Part shown: positions 34,769 through 44,181 of the stretch, piece after piece
Numbering within the stretch: position 1 is the stretch's first letter
Layout: every line of letters starts with the position of its first letter
Origin: UBA1715 sp964346725
GTDB taxonomy: Bacteria > Bacteroidota > Bacteroidia > Bacteroidales > UBA1715
Assembly (NCBI GenBank): GCA_964346725.1
Contig: CAYFVM010000006.1
Coordinates: 1 to 64,000, forward strand
Reading direction: 5' to 3'
Length of the DNA stretch: 64,000 nt
Translations under genes and position numbers: made by a program
The notes under the pieces: generated by a model
What the model was told of the DNA's origin: nothing
Databases searched by the model: none
The model's input: the letters and a program-made list of their open reading frames with translations, nothing else

Positions 34769-37360
34769 ATGGATTTCAATCAATTCACAATTAAAGCGCA
34801 AGAGGTTATGAACCAAGCGGTACAAATTGCGAGTGGTAATAACCAACAAGCCGTTGAAACAGGGCACATTCTCAAAGCTTTGTTTGAAAAGGCAGAGAGC
34901 ATTACATCGTTTTTGCTCAAAAAACTCGATGTGAATGTTACTGGCGTGCAAGCCGCTCTTGATAGAATCATAAACACGTACCCAAAGGTTTCTGGTGGCG
35001 AGGCTTATCTATCGTCAAACGCAAACAAAGCGTTGCAAGAGGCGGTAAATCAAACCAAAACATTTGACGACCAATATGTTTCGGTAGAACACATACTATT
35101 AGGTATTTTCAAATCGGGCGACCAAATTTCTCAGATGCTGAAAGATTCCGGCATTTCTGAAAAAGCCTTGGTTGCCGCTATTCAAGAACTTCGTAAAGGA
35201 AATAAAGTAACGAGTCAAACAGCAGAAGATACGTACAATGCGTTGCAAAAATTTGCCATAAACTTGAATGCGCAAGCACGTGCGGGCAAACTTGATCCGG
35301 TTATTGGCCGTGACGATGAAATTCGCCGTGTGTTGCAAATACTTTCGCGTCGTACCAAAAACAACCCGATTTTGATAGGCGAACCCGGTGTTGGTAAAAC
35401 AGCCATTGCCGAAGGTATTGCGCACCGTGTTATCAAAGGCGACGTGCCCGACAATTTGAAGACGAAACAGATTTTCTCACTTGACATGGGTGCGCTTATT
35501 GCCGGTGCAAAATATAAAGGTGAATTTGAGGAACGACTCAAATCAGTCATAAACGAAGTGATTTCGGCCAATGGCGAAATTATTTTGTTCATTGATGAAA
35601 TTCATACCTTGGTTGGTGCCGGACAAAGCGAAGGCGCAATGGATGCCGCAAACATTCTAAAACCTGCATTGGCGCGTGGCGAACTTCGTGCCATAGGTGC
35701 AACCACTCTTGACGAATATCAAAAATATTTCGAAAAAGATAAAGCATTGGAACGTCGTTTCCAGATGGTAATGATTGACGAACCGAGTGTAGACAATGCC
35801 GTATCAATCTTGCGTGGATTGAAGGAGCGTTACGAAAACCACCACAATGTTCGTATTCTCGACGAAGCGATTATTGCTGCGGTTGAACTTTCGCACCGAT
35901 ACATTACCAACCGATTTTTGCCTGACAAAGCCATAGATTTGATGGACGAAGCGGCTGCAAAACTTCGCATGGAAATGAATTCCGTGCCCGAAGAAATTGA
36001 TGAATTGAACCGTAAAATTCGTCAGTTGGAAATTGAACGTGAAGCAATAAAACGTGATGGAGAAACTGCGCGCACCGAGCTCATTGACAAACAAATAGCT
36101 GATTTGCAAGCAGATTTAACCAAATACATGGCTACGTGGAACTCCGAAAAAGAAATTGTTTCGAAGATTCACAACATCAATCAAGAGACAGAAAACTTGA
36201 AGTTTGAAGCTGAAAAAGCAGAACGCGACGGTGACTATGGAAAAGTTGCGGAAATTCGCTACGGCAAACTCAAAGTTCTCGAAAGCGAATTACAGAAATT
36301 GAGCGAAGAGTTGAAAGAAAAGCAACTTAACGGCGGTTTGATTGACGAGGAAGTTGGTGCCGATGATATAGCCGACGTTGTTTCTCGCTGGACAGGCATT
36401 CCGGTGAACAAAATGCTTCAAGCCGAGAAGGACAAACTTTTGAATCTTGAAAACGAATTACACAAACGTGTTGTTGGACAAGAAGAAGCGATAGAAGCCA
36501 TTGCCGATGCCGTGCGTCGTAGCCGTGCCGGTTTACAAGATGAGAAACGGCCTATTGGTTCTTTCATTTTCTTGGGAACTACCGGTGTTGGTAAAACTGA
36601 GTTGGCAAAAGCATTAGCCGAATTTTTGTTTGATGATGAAAACCTGATGACTCGTATAGATATGTCTGAATATCAGGAACGCCACTCCGTTTCTCGTTTG
36701 ATTGGAGCGCCTCCGGGATACGTAGGTTATGACGAAGGTGGTCAACTTACCGAGGCAGTACGCCGCAAACCATATTCGGTTGTATTGCTTGATGAGATTG
36801 AGAAAGCGCACCCTGATGTGTTCAACATATTGCTACAAGTGCTTGACGACGGACAATTAACCGATAACAAAGGTCGTACGGCAAGTTTCAAGAACACGAT
36901 TATCATTATGACGTCGAACATTGGCTCTGACATCATTCAAGACAAGTTTGAGCAAATAACCGAAGCAAACAAAGAGCAAATAATAGAAGAAGCGAAAGAC
37001 GATGTGTTTAATTTGCTCAAAAAGAGCGTGAGACCGGAGTTTTTGAACAGAATTGATGAAACAATCATGTTCACGCCACTCACTCCCGACAATATCTCGG
37101 AGATTGTCCGCATGCAGTTTTCTCGATTGGCACAACGACTTGCCGAAATGGAGATACAAATCGAAATCACCGACAAAGCGATTGCCGAACTTGCTCAGGC
37201 AGGCTACAATCCGCAATTTGGTGCTCGACCTATAAAACGTGTCATTCAACGTGAGTTACTCAACGAATTGTCTAAAAAGATTCTTTCAGGCGAAGTTGTG
37301 AAAGATTCGAAGATATTGGTTGACGCAAAAAATGGAGCGATTGTGTTCCGAAACGAATAA
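34769..37360 (+). CDS. clpB: ATP-dependent disaggregase ClpB
   Basis: The 863-aa product has all ClpB parts: N-terminal Clp repeat domain (1-145), AAA+ 1 with Walker A GEPGVGKT (about 206-213), the coiled-coil M domain (about 405-525) that separates ClpB from ClpA/C, AAA+ 2 with GTTGVGKT, and 'FLNRIDETIMFTPL' in the C-terminal small domain. With DnaK it solubilises aggregated protein in the cytosol. No HrcA CIRCE repeat was seen upstream. Confidence 0.97.
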   Translation: MDFNQFTIKAQEVMNQAVQIASGNNQQAVETGHILKALFEKAESITSFLLKKLDVNVTGVQAALDRIINTYPKVSGGEAYLSSNANKALQEAVNQTKTFDDQYVSVEHILLGIFKSGDQISQMLKDSGISEKALVAAIQELRKGNKVTSQTAEDTYNALQKFAINLNAQARAGKLDPVIGRDDEIRRVLQILSRRTKNNPILIGEPGVGKTAIAEGIAHRVIKGDVPDNLKTKQIFSLDMGALIAGAKYKGEFEERLKSVINEVISANGEIILFIDEIHTLVGAGQSEGAMDAANILKPALARGELRAIGATTLDEYQKYFEKDKALERRFQMVMIDEPSVDNAVSILRGLKERYENHHNVRILDEAIIAAVELSHRYITNRFLPDKAIDLMDEAAAKLRMEMNSVPEEIDELNRKIRQLEIEREAIKRDGETARTELIDKQIADLQADLTKYMATWNSEKEIVSKIHNINQETENLKFEAEKAERDGDYGKVAEIRYGKLKVLESELQKLSEELKEKQLNGGLIDEEVGADDIADVVSRWTGIPVNKMLQAEKDKLLNLENELHKRVVGQEEAIEAIADAVRRSRAGLQDEKRPIGSFIFLGTTGVGKTELAKALAEFLFDDENLMTRIDMSEYQERHSVSRLIGAPPGYVGYDEGGQLTEAVRRKPYSVVLLDEIEKAHPDVFNILLQVLDDGQLTDNKGRTASFKNTIIIMTSNIGSDIIQDKFEQITEANKEQIIEEAKDDVFNLLKKSVRPEFLNRIDETIMFTPLTPDNISEIVRMQFSRLAQRLAEMEIQIEITDKAIAELAQAGYNPQFGARPIKRVIQRELLNELSKKILSGEVVKDSKILVDAKNGAIVFRNE

Positions 37361-37375
37361 ACCTTTCATACAAAC

Positions 37376-37413
37376 AAAAAGGGCTGGAATTACAATAATT
37401 CTAGCCCTTTTTT
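37376..37413. terminator. Bidirectional terminator between clpB and the pigment-like cluster
   Basis: GGGCTGGAATTA (37381-37392) pairs with TAATTCTAGCCC (37396-37407), one G-U pair, with A-run on the left and T-run on the right. It serves the converging genes ending at 37360 and 37432. Confidence 0.9.
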
Positions 37414-37431
37414 ATTTCGCTCTCACGTTTT

Positions 37432-38733
37432 CTATTTTTTCATTTTCAAAACAAAAATTTGTCCTTGCAACGCACCTTTTTTCACTCCTTCGCTACAAAG
37501 TACCATATCTCCGTTTTGTAAGAAATCAATACCTTCAGGCTTGTAGTAATCCTCTGGAGGTAATAAGAATACCGACTTGAGCGTAGTTCCATCATAAACC
37601 GCAATCATTCGTTGATCCGAAGAAAGAATATACGTCTCGTTTGTTATTGGATGAATTGCGATAGCGGATGAATTGAAACTTTCTACATTCAAACCATACA
37701 TTTCTTTCACGAACGTACGAATCTCTTCGATTTTCACCGACAAAATTTTCTCCGGTTTTACCATTGTATTTTCATCGAATGAATAAACCGCACGTTCTTG
37801 TGTAGCATTCATTGCAAGTTCTTGTTTATGCTGCTTTGCTGACATCACCTTTCTGCCTAACGAAGGTTCTTTGCAGGCAACGAGGTATTTTTTGGTTTTT
37901 GCATCATAGAATAAACCTTCCAAATTCATGCAAGGTAGGTTCATCATAATTTGATCGGCTTTCCCTTTGAAATTTACATAATCAAAAAAGAATAAAGAGC
38001 CATCGCTGCGCAACACTACTACATGGTCGCCTACTACTTGCAAATCTTCAAAATCACCAACATCGGTAAATCTGCCTACCGATGACATGGAATTATCATC
38101 TAAATTAACTTGAAACACAGCACCCAATTCGTCTTGCACACAAAAAACTGCCGTGTCACCCACAACAGATATTCCGGAAATTTCTTTCAAAACCTCATCC
38201 AAATCAATAACTTTCGTCGGGTTAAGGAGGTCATATGGAAGCGAGGCATTATATTTTGATTTTTTCAACTCTTTAGCTGACCACGATTCGGTTGTTACAT
38301 AGCTTTTGAATTTGTAGAACTTGCCATCCATGGTAAAGAACATACTTTCTTCCACTCCATTTTTCAACAATTCCAATTTTACGAACGAAGTATCTTTGGT
38401 TTCTACCAATGAAAACTCATCAAGAGTCCAACCGGCATGCGTTTTTTGCACTTTTTTCTGTGCTTTGCGAAGGAATGTTTCATCGGGATGAAATGCAGTT
38501 TCTTTATACAAAAGAGTACCCTGATTGTCGAAGACCAAAGACATTGCTTCTTTTCCACACAATATATCTACCTCACGCGATTCCACTTTGTGCTCAACAT
38601 TTATCACATCGGCCTTTGGACAGATTTTATAAACCTGCGCCATCATAGGATCTGACTCTTGAGTTTTGCCGGCACAACACACTAATGTTATACTTGTAGA
38701 AAGAATCAAGCCTTGAATTATACTTCGCTTCAT
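37432..38733 (-). CDS. SdiA-regulated-type lipoprotein (beta-propeller)
   Basis: The 433-aa lipoprotein (lipobox VCC) has an N-terminal segment of PepSY-like alpha/beta pattern (about 30-155) and then the SdiA-regulated beta-propeller domain: 'LKEISGISVVGDTAVFCVQDELGAVFQVNL', 'DFEDLQVVGDHVVVLRSDGSLFFFD', 'NLEGLFYDAKTKKYLVACK', 'KPEGIDFLQNGDMVLCSEG'. The family has no known activity; some relatives resemble phytases or strictosidine-synthase-like propellers. The ATG at 38733 is preferred to the TTG at 38739. It follows the ketosynthase gene directly, as last gene of the cluster. Confidence 0.78.
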   Translation of the reverse strand: MKRSIIQGLILSTSITLVCCAGKTQESDPMMAQVYKICPKADVINVEHKVESREVDILCGKEAMSLVFDNQGTLLYKETAFHPDETFLRKAQKKVQKTHAGWTLDEFSLVETKDTSFVKLELLKNGVEESMFFTMDGKFYKFKSYVTTESWSAKELKKSKYNASLPYDLLNPTKVIDLDEVLKEISGISVVGDTAVFCVQDELGAVFQVNLDDNSMSSVGRFTDVGDFEDLQVVGDHVVVLRSDGSLFFFDYVNFKGKADQIMMNLPCMNLEGLFYDAKTKKYLVACKEPSLGRKVMSAKQHKQELAMNATQERAVYSFDENTMVKPEKILSVKIEEIRTFVKEMYGLNVESFNSSAIAIHPITNETYILSSDQRMIAVYDGTTLKSVFLLPPEDYYKPEGIDFLQNGDMVLCSEGVKKGALQGQIFVLKMKK

Positions 38734-38739
38734 TGGCAA

Positions 38740-39966
38740 TTATTTTTTAAATTTCTTTACAACTAATGCACTATTGGTGCCCCCAAAACCAAAAGAATTT
38801 GACAAAAAGACATCAATAGCCTTTGATACAGGTTCGGTAGCTATGTGCAGATTCTTAGAATATTCATCGGGCGATTCGAAATTGATATTTGGTGCAATAA
38901 ATGAGTTTTGCATCATAAGAATAGAATACACCATCTCACTCGCACCTGCCATCCAACATTCATGGCCAGTCATTGATTTTGTAGAACTGATCCATGGACG
39001 AACTGTTCCAAACAACGAATCAAGCGCCATGGCTTCATACATATCGCCTTGCACCGTTGAAGTGGCGTGCGCATTGACATAATCAATATCACCAATTTGC
39101 ATACCTGCATCACGCAACGCACGTTCCATTGCTATACGAGAGCCGCTGTCGCTTGGCTGTGAAATGTTTGCACCATTTGATGAAAAACCATATCCAACAA
39201 CTTCGGCATAAATAGTTGCCCCACGACTTACAGCATGGTCATAATCTTCAAGAATAACGGTTGCTGCACCACCACTTGGCACTAAACCATCGCGCGATGC
39301 GTCAAACGGACGTGAAGCTTTGGTAGAATCGTCAGTGCGGACAGAAAAAGCACTAATGCCATCAAAACTACCCATTGAAAGATAATTGGTTTCTTGCGCT
39401 CCTCCACAGACTATCATATCTTGCATACCTTGACGGATAAACATAGCGCCCAAACCTATGGAATGAGAACCACTCGCACATGCGGCACTAATAGTCATGT
39501 TTATTCCTCGTAATTTGAAAATAGTAGAAAGATTCATTGTCACAGAAGAATTCATAGACTGGAAAATAGCACCAGAACCCATCAATGTTGTGTCTTTTTT
39601 TTCCATTGCTATTGTATGGGCTTCTATAACTGCTTGCGCTGATGAATCGTTTCCGTATAAAACACCAACCTCATTGTTTGCGAGGTAATCCATATCTATA
39701 TTGGCATTTTTTAGAGCCTCAACGGTTGCCATATAGGCATATTCCCCTTGTTCCGGTAAACATACACGTAATCGACGATCAAGCACACCTTTCAGTTGAG
39801 GACATTCTACAATTCCTGTTAAAGGTGAACGATATCCATATTCCGTTCTTTTCGGATCTATGCCAATTCCCGACTTGCCCTCACGTAACGATTTGGTTAC
39901 CTCTTCTAAATTCTTTCCAATACAGGAATAAATACCCATTCCCGTGACCACGACTCTTTTCGCCAT
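38740..39966 (-). CDS. Beta-ketoacyl-ACP synthase (FabF-like, aryl-polyene/flexirubin type)
   Basis: The 408-aa ketosynthase has the full Cys-His-His triad: C163 in 'SAACASGSHS', H300 in 'NAHATSTVQGD' and H335 in 'SMTGHECWMAGAS'. The last block differs from the usual G-H-x-x-G-A-A-G of FabF, as is common in specialised KS enzymes. A Claisen-condensing role in chain extension follows from the family. The same operon has a tyrosine ammonia-lyase and a FabG-like reductase, so extension of a coumaroyl-type starter is a plausible role. A housekeeping FabF is less likely because no acpP or fabH is adjacent. Confidence 0.85.
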   Translation of the reverse strand: MAKRVVVTGMGIYSCIGKNLEEVTKSLREGKSGIGIDPKRTEYGYRSPLTGIVECPQLKGVLDRRLRVCLPEQGEYAYMATVEALKNANIDMDYLANNEVGVLYGNDSSAQAVIEAHTIAMEKKDTTLMGSGAIFQSMNSSVTMNLSTIFKLRGINMTISAACASGSHSIGLGAMFIRQGMQDMIVCGGAQETNYLSMGSFDGISAFSVRTDDSTKASRPFDASRDGLVPSGGAATVILEDYDHAVSRGATIYAEVVGYGFSSNGANISQPSDSGSRIAMERALRDAGMQIGDIDYVNAHATSTVQGDMYEAMALDSLFGTVRPWISSTKSMTGHECWMAGASEMVYSILMMQNSFIAPNINFESPDEYSKNLHIATEPVSKAIDVFLSNSFGFGGTNSALVVKKFKK

Positions 39967-40001
39967 AGGTTATCCTTCATTAAAAAACATTTTCAAATTA
40001 A

Positions 40002-40541
40002 CTACCACTCTATACCGAATCGTAATGAAGCTCCGGTAAAATCTATGGTCTCATAGTCCGATATGGTGCTCGTTTCCCAGTCCCACACTTCTTCTTTGAA
40101 AGGCTCAAAGTAAGAAACTGCTGCAGAAATTGTCAACGCAAAATCTCGTTTAGTAGCAAAACGAACTCCAACTGCAAGATCGGCATACGTTCCAAAATCA
40201 TCGCCCAAATATGAACCCAAACGAACTTGCCCTACTGGAGAAACATATCTGTCATTATAAAATACATGTTTGATTGATGTGTAAATTGGAACTAAAGTAT
40301 GTTCACGTCCGGCAGAGATTCCAATTCCAATACCGGCAAATGTATGACCATTAAAATAAAATCCGTGAGTTGTTGATACATCAACAGAACTTGATTCATC
40401 TCCCCAAAAATGATAACGGGTACCTTGTTCCAAAAATCCTTGATATCCTTCAGGGATGCGAATCTTTTCTTCTACTTGCTGTGCTGAAACTGATAGCATG
40501 GTACCGATTAACACAAAAATTGTTGCTAAAACCTTTTTCAT
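40002..40541 (-). CDS. Small outer-membrane beta-barrel protein, function unknown
   Basis: The 179-aa protein has a Sec signal (SAQ, about residue 21) and about eight amphipathic strands ending in 'GASLRFGIEW', with terminal aromatic residue, as in OmpA-like 8-strand barrels. It sits between the reductase and ketosynthase genes in a presumed pigment operon, with gaps of 39 and 35 bases. A role in placing or exporting a product to the outer membrane is inference from position. Confidence 0.7.
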   Translation of the reverse strand: MKKVLATIFVLIGTMLSVSAQQVEEKIRIPEGYQGFLEQGTRYHFWGDESSSVDVSTTHGFYFNGHTFAGIGIGISAGREHTLVPIYTSIKHVFYNDRYVSPVGQVRLGSYLGDDFGTYADLAVGVRFATKRDFALTISAAVSYFEPFKEEVWDWETSTISDYETIDFTGASLRFGIEW

Positions 40542-40580
40542 TTTGTTACTATTTTGAATTAATACTCAGTAAATTCAACA

Positions 40581-41309
40581 CTATGTATACAAACCGCCAT
40601 TAATAGAAACAACCTCACCATTGATGTACGCAGCCTTTTCCGATGCTAAGAAAGCAACTAAATCGGCAACTTCTTCGGGATTACCGAATCGTCCTGCAGG
40701 AATCATTTTTTTCAAATCAGCCTCAGGCAAATCTTGTGTCATATCTGTTGTAATAAAACCAGGAGCTACGGCATTTACGGTAATTTTTCGAGAACCAATT
40801 TCTTGAGCAAGAGCTTTTGTTGCACCAATCAATCCTGCTTTGGCTGCTGAATAATTAGCTTGTCCTGCCAAACCTTTAATTCCCGAAAGCGATGCCACAT
40901 TGATAATGCGTCCATTGCGTTTGGTTATCATATTTTTAAGCACGCGGCGAGTTACAAAGAAGAAAGAATCAAGATTTGTGCGCAATACGTTATTCCATGC
41001 ATCTGTTTGCATAAAAACAAGCAACGCATCTTTTCTAATTCCTGCATTGTTTACCAACACTTCAATATATTCGTTTGCATGTATTTCTTGCCACGAAACA
41101 ATTGCTGCATCAACCGATTTTTCATCAGATACATCAAACGGCAACAATTCAGCGTTTCCACCGTCTGCTTCTATTATTTGTTTTACTTCGAGAGCGGCTT
41201 GCTCATTAGTATGGTAATTAATAATAACTGCGTAACCCTCTTTTGCGAGTGTTATACTTATTGCACGGCCTATTCCGCGCGACCCTCCGGTTACTAATGC
41301 GTATTTCAT
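40581..41309 (-). CDS. 3-oxoacyl-ACP reductase (FabG-like SDR)
   Basis: The 242-aa short-chain dehydrogenase has the NADP-binding 'VTGGSRGIGRAIS', 'NNAGIR', and catalytic Ser-Tyr-Lys in 'NVASLSGIKGLAGQANYSAAKAG'. 'GFITTDMTQDLP' and the C-terminal 'INGEVVSINGGLYT' are FabG-like. It reduces the beta-keto group after each condensation. It lies 3 bases after the tyrosine ammonia-lyase stop and upstream of the ketosynthase, so it most likely serves that pathway and not core fatty-acid synthesis. Confidence 0.88.
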   Translation of the reverse strand: MKYALVTGGSRGIGRAISITLAKEGYAVIINYHTNEQAALEVKQIIEADGGNAELLPFDVSDEKSVDAAIVSWQEIHANEYIEVLVNNAGIRKDALLVFMQTDAWNNVLRTNLDSFFFVTRRVLKNMITKRNGRIINVASLSGIKGLAGQANYSAAKAGLIGATKALAQEIGSRKITVNAVAPGFITTDMTQDLPEADLKKMIPAGRFGNPEEVADLVAFLASEKAAYINGEVVSINGGLYT

Positions 41310-41312
41310 TAA

Positions 41313-42827
41313 TTAAATATTTACGTTTTTTAAATATGTTATTAAAGTCGCAATTTCCTCATACTTTGGCGTATCTTCAACAAAGATAGGAACAATTTTT
41401 CGAATATCTTCATAGAACGCACGAGTTACCGGCGACAATTTATCTTGTATTTTCAAACAATCAACAGCTTGAGCCAATGCCATACAATGAATAGCGGCAA
41501 CTTGGAAAGAATTTTCTATTATGTGTTTTGCAATTAAAGCTGAATTCGTTCCCATTGATACAATGTCCTGATTGTCATTGTTGTTTGGAATTGTATGAAC
41601 GCTCATCGGGTTTGACAATGTTTGACATTCTGCTGTAGTTGACGTAGCGGTAAATTGGGCGGCTTGTAAACCATAATTCAAACCTAATTTCCCCAAATTT
41701 ACAAATGGAGGCAAAATTCCATTAATTCTATCATGGAACAAGTAATTTAATTGGCGTTCGTTGAGTATTGTCATTTTCGTGATACCAATTTTCAACTTAT
41801 CCATTTCATATGAAATATAATCTCCGTGGAAATTTCCACCGTGATATACATTCTGAGTTTCCACGTCAACAATAGGGTTATCGTCTACCGAATTGAATTC
41901 GTTCACAATCACTTTTTCCGCATTATCAATTTCATCAGAAATTGGTCCTAATACTTGTGGAACGCAACGCAACGAATAGTATGGCTGAACTTTTTTGTCG
42001 TCAGAGAAATGCATTGTCGTGGTTTTCTGAGCGTACAATTCAGCCTGACGATTACGCAAACACTTGCTTCCTTTAAGGATTTCACGCATAGTTGCGGCAA
42101 CGTTCTGTTGACCTTCGTGTAATTTTATGTTGTTCAACGCCGGACTCAAAAAATCATCATACGATCCTGCAATCTCATTCATCAACGACGAAAACAACAG
42201 CGACCAATGCAATAATTTTTGAGAATAGACAAGATTTACAAATGCTATTCCCGACATACATGCTGTGCCATTCACGATTGACAAGCCATCACGACCACGC
42301 AATTTGAGCGGTTGCAATTTTTCTTGTTTCAACACTTCGGCAGTTGGGCGTTTTTCACCTTTATAAAACACAAAACCTTCTCCAATCAGTGTTAAAGCCA
42401 TATGCGATAGCTGCACCAAATCGCCACTTGCACCAACGCTTCCATGTTCCGGAATAAATGGATAAATACCACGATTCAAAAACTCTTTAAGCTGAATAGC
42501 ACAATCTAAATGAATTCCCGATTTGCCTTGGACAAATGTAAGATAGCGAGCATACATTGCAGCACGTACGCATAGTTCCGATAATGGTTTGCCTGCACCG
42601 CAAGAATGTGAGCGAACTATGTTGTATTGTAAGTCATTTAAATCTTTGTCGCTCACACGGTACTGTGCCATAGGCCCAAAACCCGTATTGATTCCATAAA
42701 TGACTTTATCTTTTGAAAATTGTTCTAAAAAAGAATAGCTTTCCGTTATTTTTTCCGTCTCCTTTTTGCTGATATTCAATCGATTACCATCGAAAACTAT
42801 TGACTGAATTTTTTCTAAGGTTACCAT
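41313..42827 (-). CDS. Aromatic amino acid ammonia-lyase, tyrosine ammonia-lyase type
   Basis: The 504-aa enzyme belongs to the MIO-cofactor lyases: the self-cyclising Ala133-Ser134-Gly135 triad lies in 'GSVGASGDLVQLSHMAL', and catalytic Tyr44 in 'VIYGINTGFGPMAQYR'. The selectivity loop is N-I-V-R-S-H-S (His74). This loop and the 'VYHGGNFHGDYISYEMDKLKI' block follow the Flavobacterium-type tyrosine ammonia-lyase more than histidase, in my recollection of those sequences. The product would be 4-coumarate, the aryl starter of flexirubin and aryl polyenes. First gene of the cluster; no hutU/hutI/ftcD genes nearby, which argues against histidine catabolism. Confidence 0.82.
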   Translation of the reverse strand: MVTLEKIQSIVFDGNRLNISKKETEKITESYSFLEQFSKDKVIYGINTGFGPMAQYRVSDKDLNDLQYNIVRSHSCGAGKPLSELCVRAAMYARYLTFVQGKSGIHLDCAIQLKEFLNRGIYPFIPEHGSVGASGDLVQLSHMALTLIGEGFVFYKGEKRPTAEVLKQEKLQPLKLRGRDGLSIVNGTACMSGIAFVNLVYSQKLLHWSLLFSSLMNEIAGSYDDFLSPALNNIKLHEGQQNVAATMREILKGSKCLRNRQAELYAQKTTTMHFSDDKKVQPYYSLRCVPQVLGPISDEIDNAEKVIVNEFNSVDDNPIVDVETQNVYHGGNFHGDYISYEMDKLKIGITKMTILNERQLNYLFHDRINGILPPFVNLGKLGLNYGLQAAQFTATSTTAECQTLSNPMSVHTIPNNNDNQDIVSMGTNSALIAKHIIENSFQVAAIHCMALAQAVDCLKIQDKLSPVTRAFYEDIRKIVPIFVEDTPKYEEIATLITYLKNVNI

Positions 42828-42865
42828 TTAAAAAATAAATTTACATCTTCAATAATGAATTAATG

Positions 42866-42873
42866 CAAATGTA
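42866..42873 (-). promoter_or_regulatory. Putative -7 box for the ammonia-lyase cluster
   Basis: Minus-strand TACATTTG fits TAnnTTTG and lies 39 bases before the ammonia-lyase ATG. No matching -33 box was clear. Confidence 0.4.
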
Positions 42874-43000
42874 AACAAATTGTTAAGATAGAAAACAGAT
42901 AACTCCAAAACATTACGTTTTGAATACATTATAAAAAACAACCGTGTTTGTTTCACATACAAGAATTTGTGTTAATTTTACAAAATAAATATTTAGAACA

Positions 43001-43336
43001 ATGAATATTGCTTTTAATACCATTCCCGAGAAGGAGGAAAAGAATTTTAAAGGTGGCGAGAAATCTGTAATGATACAAGGATTCAGCGATGGAGCAAACA
43101 AAATTATGCGTTTACGACTTGTTCCCGGAGCCTCTATCGGACTTCACAAACACGAAACCAATAGCGAAACGGTTTACGTTCTTGAAGGTGCAGGTAAAGT
43201 TCTTTGTGATGGGGAAACTTCACCCCTCAAAGCCGGCGACGTACACTATTGCGCACAAGGCTACGAACACAGCATTATAAACTGCGGCACACAAGATTTG
43301 ATATTTTTCGCTGTCGTTCCCGAACATAGCAAATAA
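43001..43336 (+). CDS. Cupin domain protein
   Basis: The 111-aa protein is a single cupin barrel: 'GASIGLHKHETNSETVYVLEGAGKVLCDG' holds motif 1 (His-x-His ... Glu) and 'AGDVHYCAQGYEHSIIN' motif 2 with the second His, so a metal site is intact. No signal peptide. The substrate is unknown. It is divergent from the ammonia-lyase gene and lies 8 bases before the next lipoprotein gene. Confidence 0.85.
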   Translation: MNIAFNTIPEKEEKNFKGGEKSVMIQGFSDGANKIMRLRLVPGASIGLHKHETNSETVYVLEGAGKVLCDGETSPLKAGDVHYCAQGYEHSIINCGTQDLIFFAVVPEHSK

Positions 43337-43344
43337 GACAAGAT

Positions 43345-44175
43345 ATGACTAAACGGTTGTTTTTATTTTCAATGTTTGGCATTATGGCAATTTTCACAAG
43401 TTGTTCATCAATGTATATTCCAAGTATGGGTATAGCCCCATTACTCAAAGACCAAGGCGAAGTTGTAGGTGAAGCAAATTTTTCAACCAATGCTTTACAA
43501 CTAGGTGGATCATATGCCATTACCAACCACATAGCCGGAATGTCCAATATGAACTTTTCTTATGGTAATTTTTCAAACCACTACGACATATATACCAGTA
43601 AGGATAAGGATTCTTCAGCATTAGCTGATTTAACCTATTTCGGCAAATTCAACAATCGTTACTACGAAGCTGGTGTTGGATATTACGACATGTTCAACAA
43701 AGAACACTTTAAAATGGAGGCATTTGGAGGAGTAGGATTCTCACACGCCACCGATAAAGATGATTCAAACAACAAAGACATGCAAACCTACGATAGCAAA
43801 TATGTATCAATCTTTGGACAAGTTAACGCAGGGTATGTATCTAAATACTGTGATTTCGGACTAGCGCTCCGTTTTGTTCCTTCGTTCCACACATACTATT
43901 GGACCAACGAAATTTTTAGCACGTCTACAAAAACGTTTGGAACTGAAGAATTTTCAATGATGCATATAGAACCTTTACTATTCCTACGTGTAGGCTCTCC
44001 TACCGTAAAATTTGTAGCGAAAGCAGGTTTTTCGGTCCCTTTCTATTCAGCAGCGTATGAAGATGCGAGAGAAAACAATATTCCGAATAGCGACTATATG
44101 GGTTCAACAATAATGCACTTTTCTATGGGTGTGAACGTTACAATTCCAACGAATAACAACAATATAAAACAATAA
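43345..44175 (+). CDS. Lipoprotein with beta-barrel-like body, paralogue of the frameshifted gene at 58.6 kb
   Basis: The 276-aa product has lipobox TSC and begins its mature part with CSSMYIPSM, the same nine residues as the broken gene at 58600-59345. The body is rich in alternating aromatic strands ('YYEAGVGYYDMF', 'MEAFGGVGFSHA', 'CDFGLALRFVPSFHTYYW', 'MMHIEPLLFLRVGS') and ends 'MHFSMGVNVTIP', which fits an outer-membrane barrel with a lipid anchor. It is unlike any family I can name. It lies 6 bases before the fumarase gene, so shared transcription is likely. Confidence 0.7.
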   Translation: MTKRLFLFSMFGIMAIFTSCSSMYIPSMGIAPLLKDQGEVVGEANFSTNALQLGGSYAITNHIAGMSNMNFSYGNFSNHYDIYTSKDKDSSALADLTYFGKFNNRYYEAGVGYYDMFNKEHFKMEAFGGVGFSHATDKDDSNNKDMQTYDSKYVSIFGQVNAGYVSKYCDFGLALRFVPSFHTYYWTNEIFSTSTKTFGTEEFSMMHIEPLLFLRVGSPTVKFVAKAGFSVPFYSAAYEDARENNIPNSDYMGSTIMHFSMGVNVTIPTNNNNIKQ

Positions 44176-44181
44176 CAAAAT

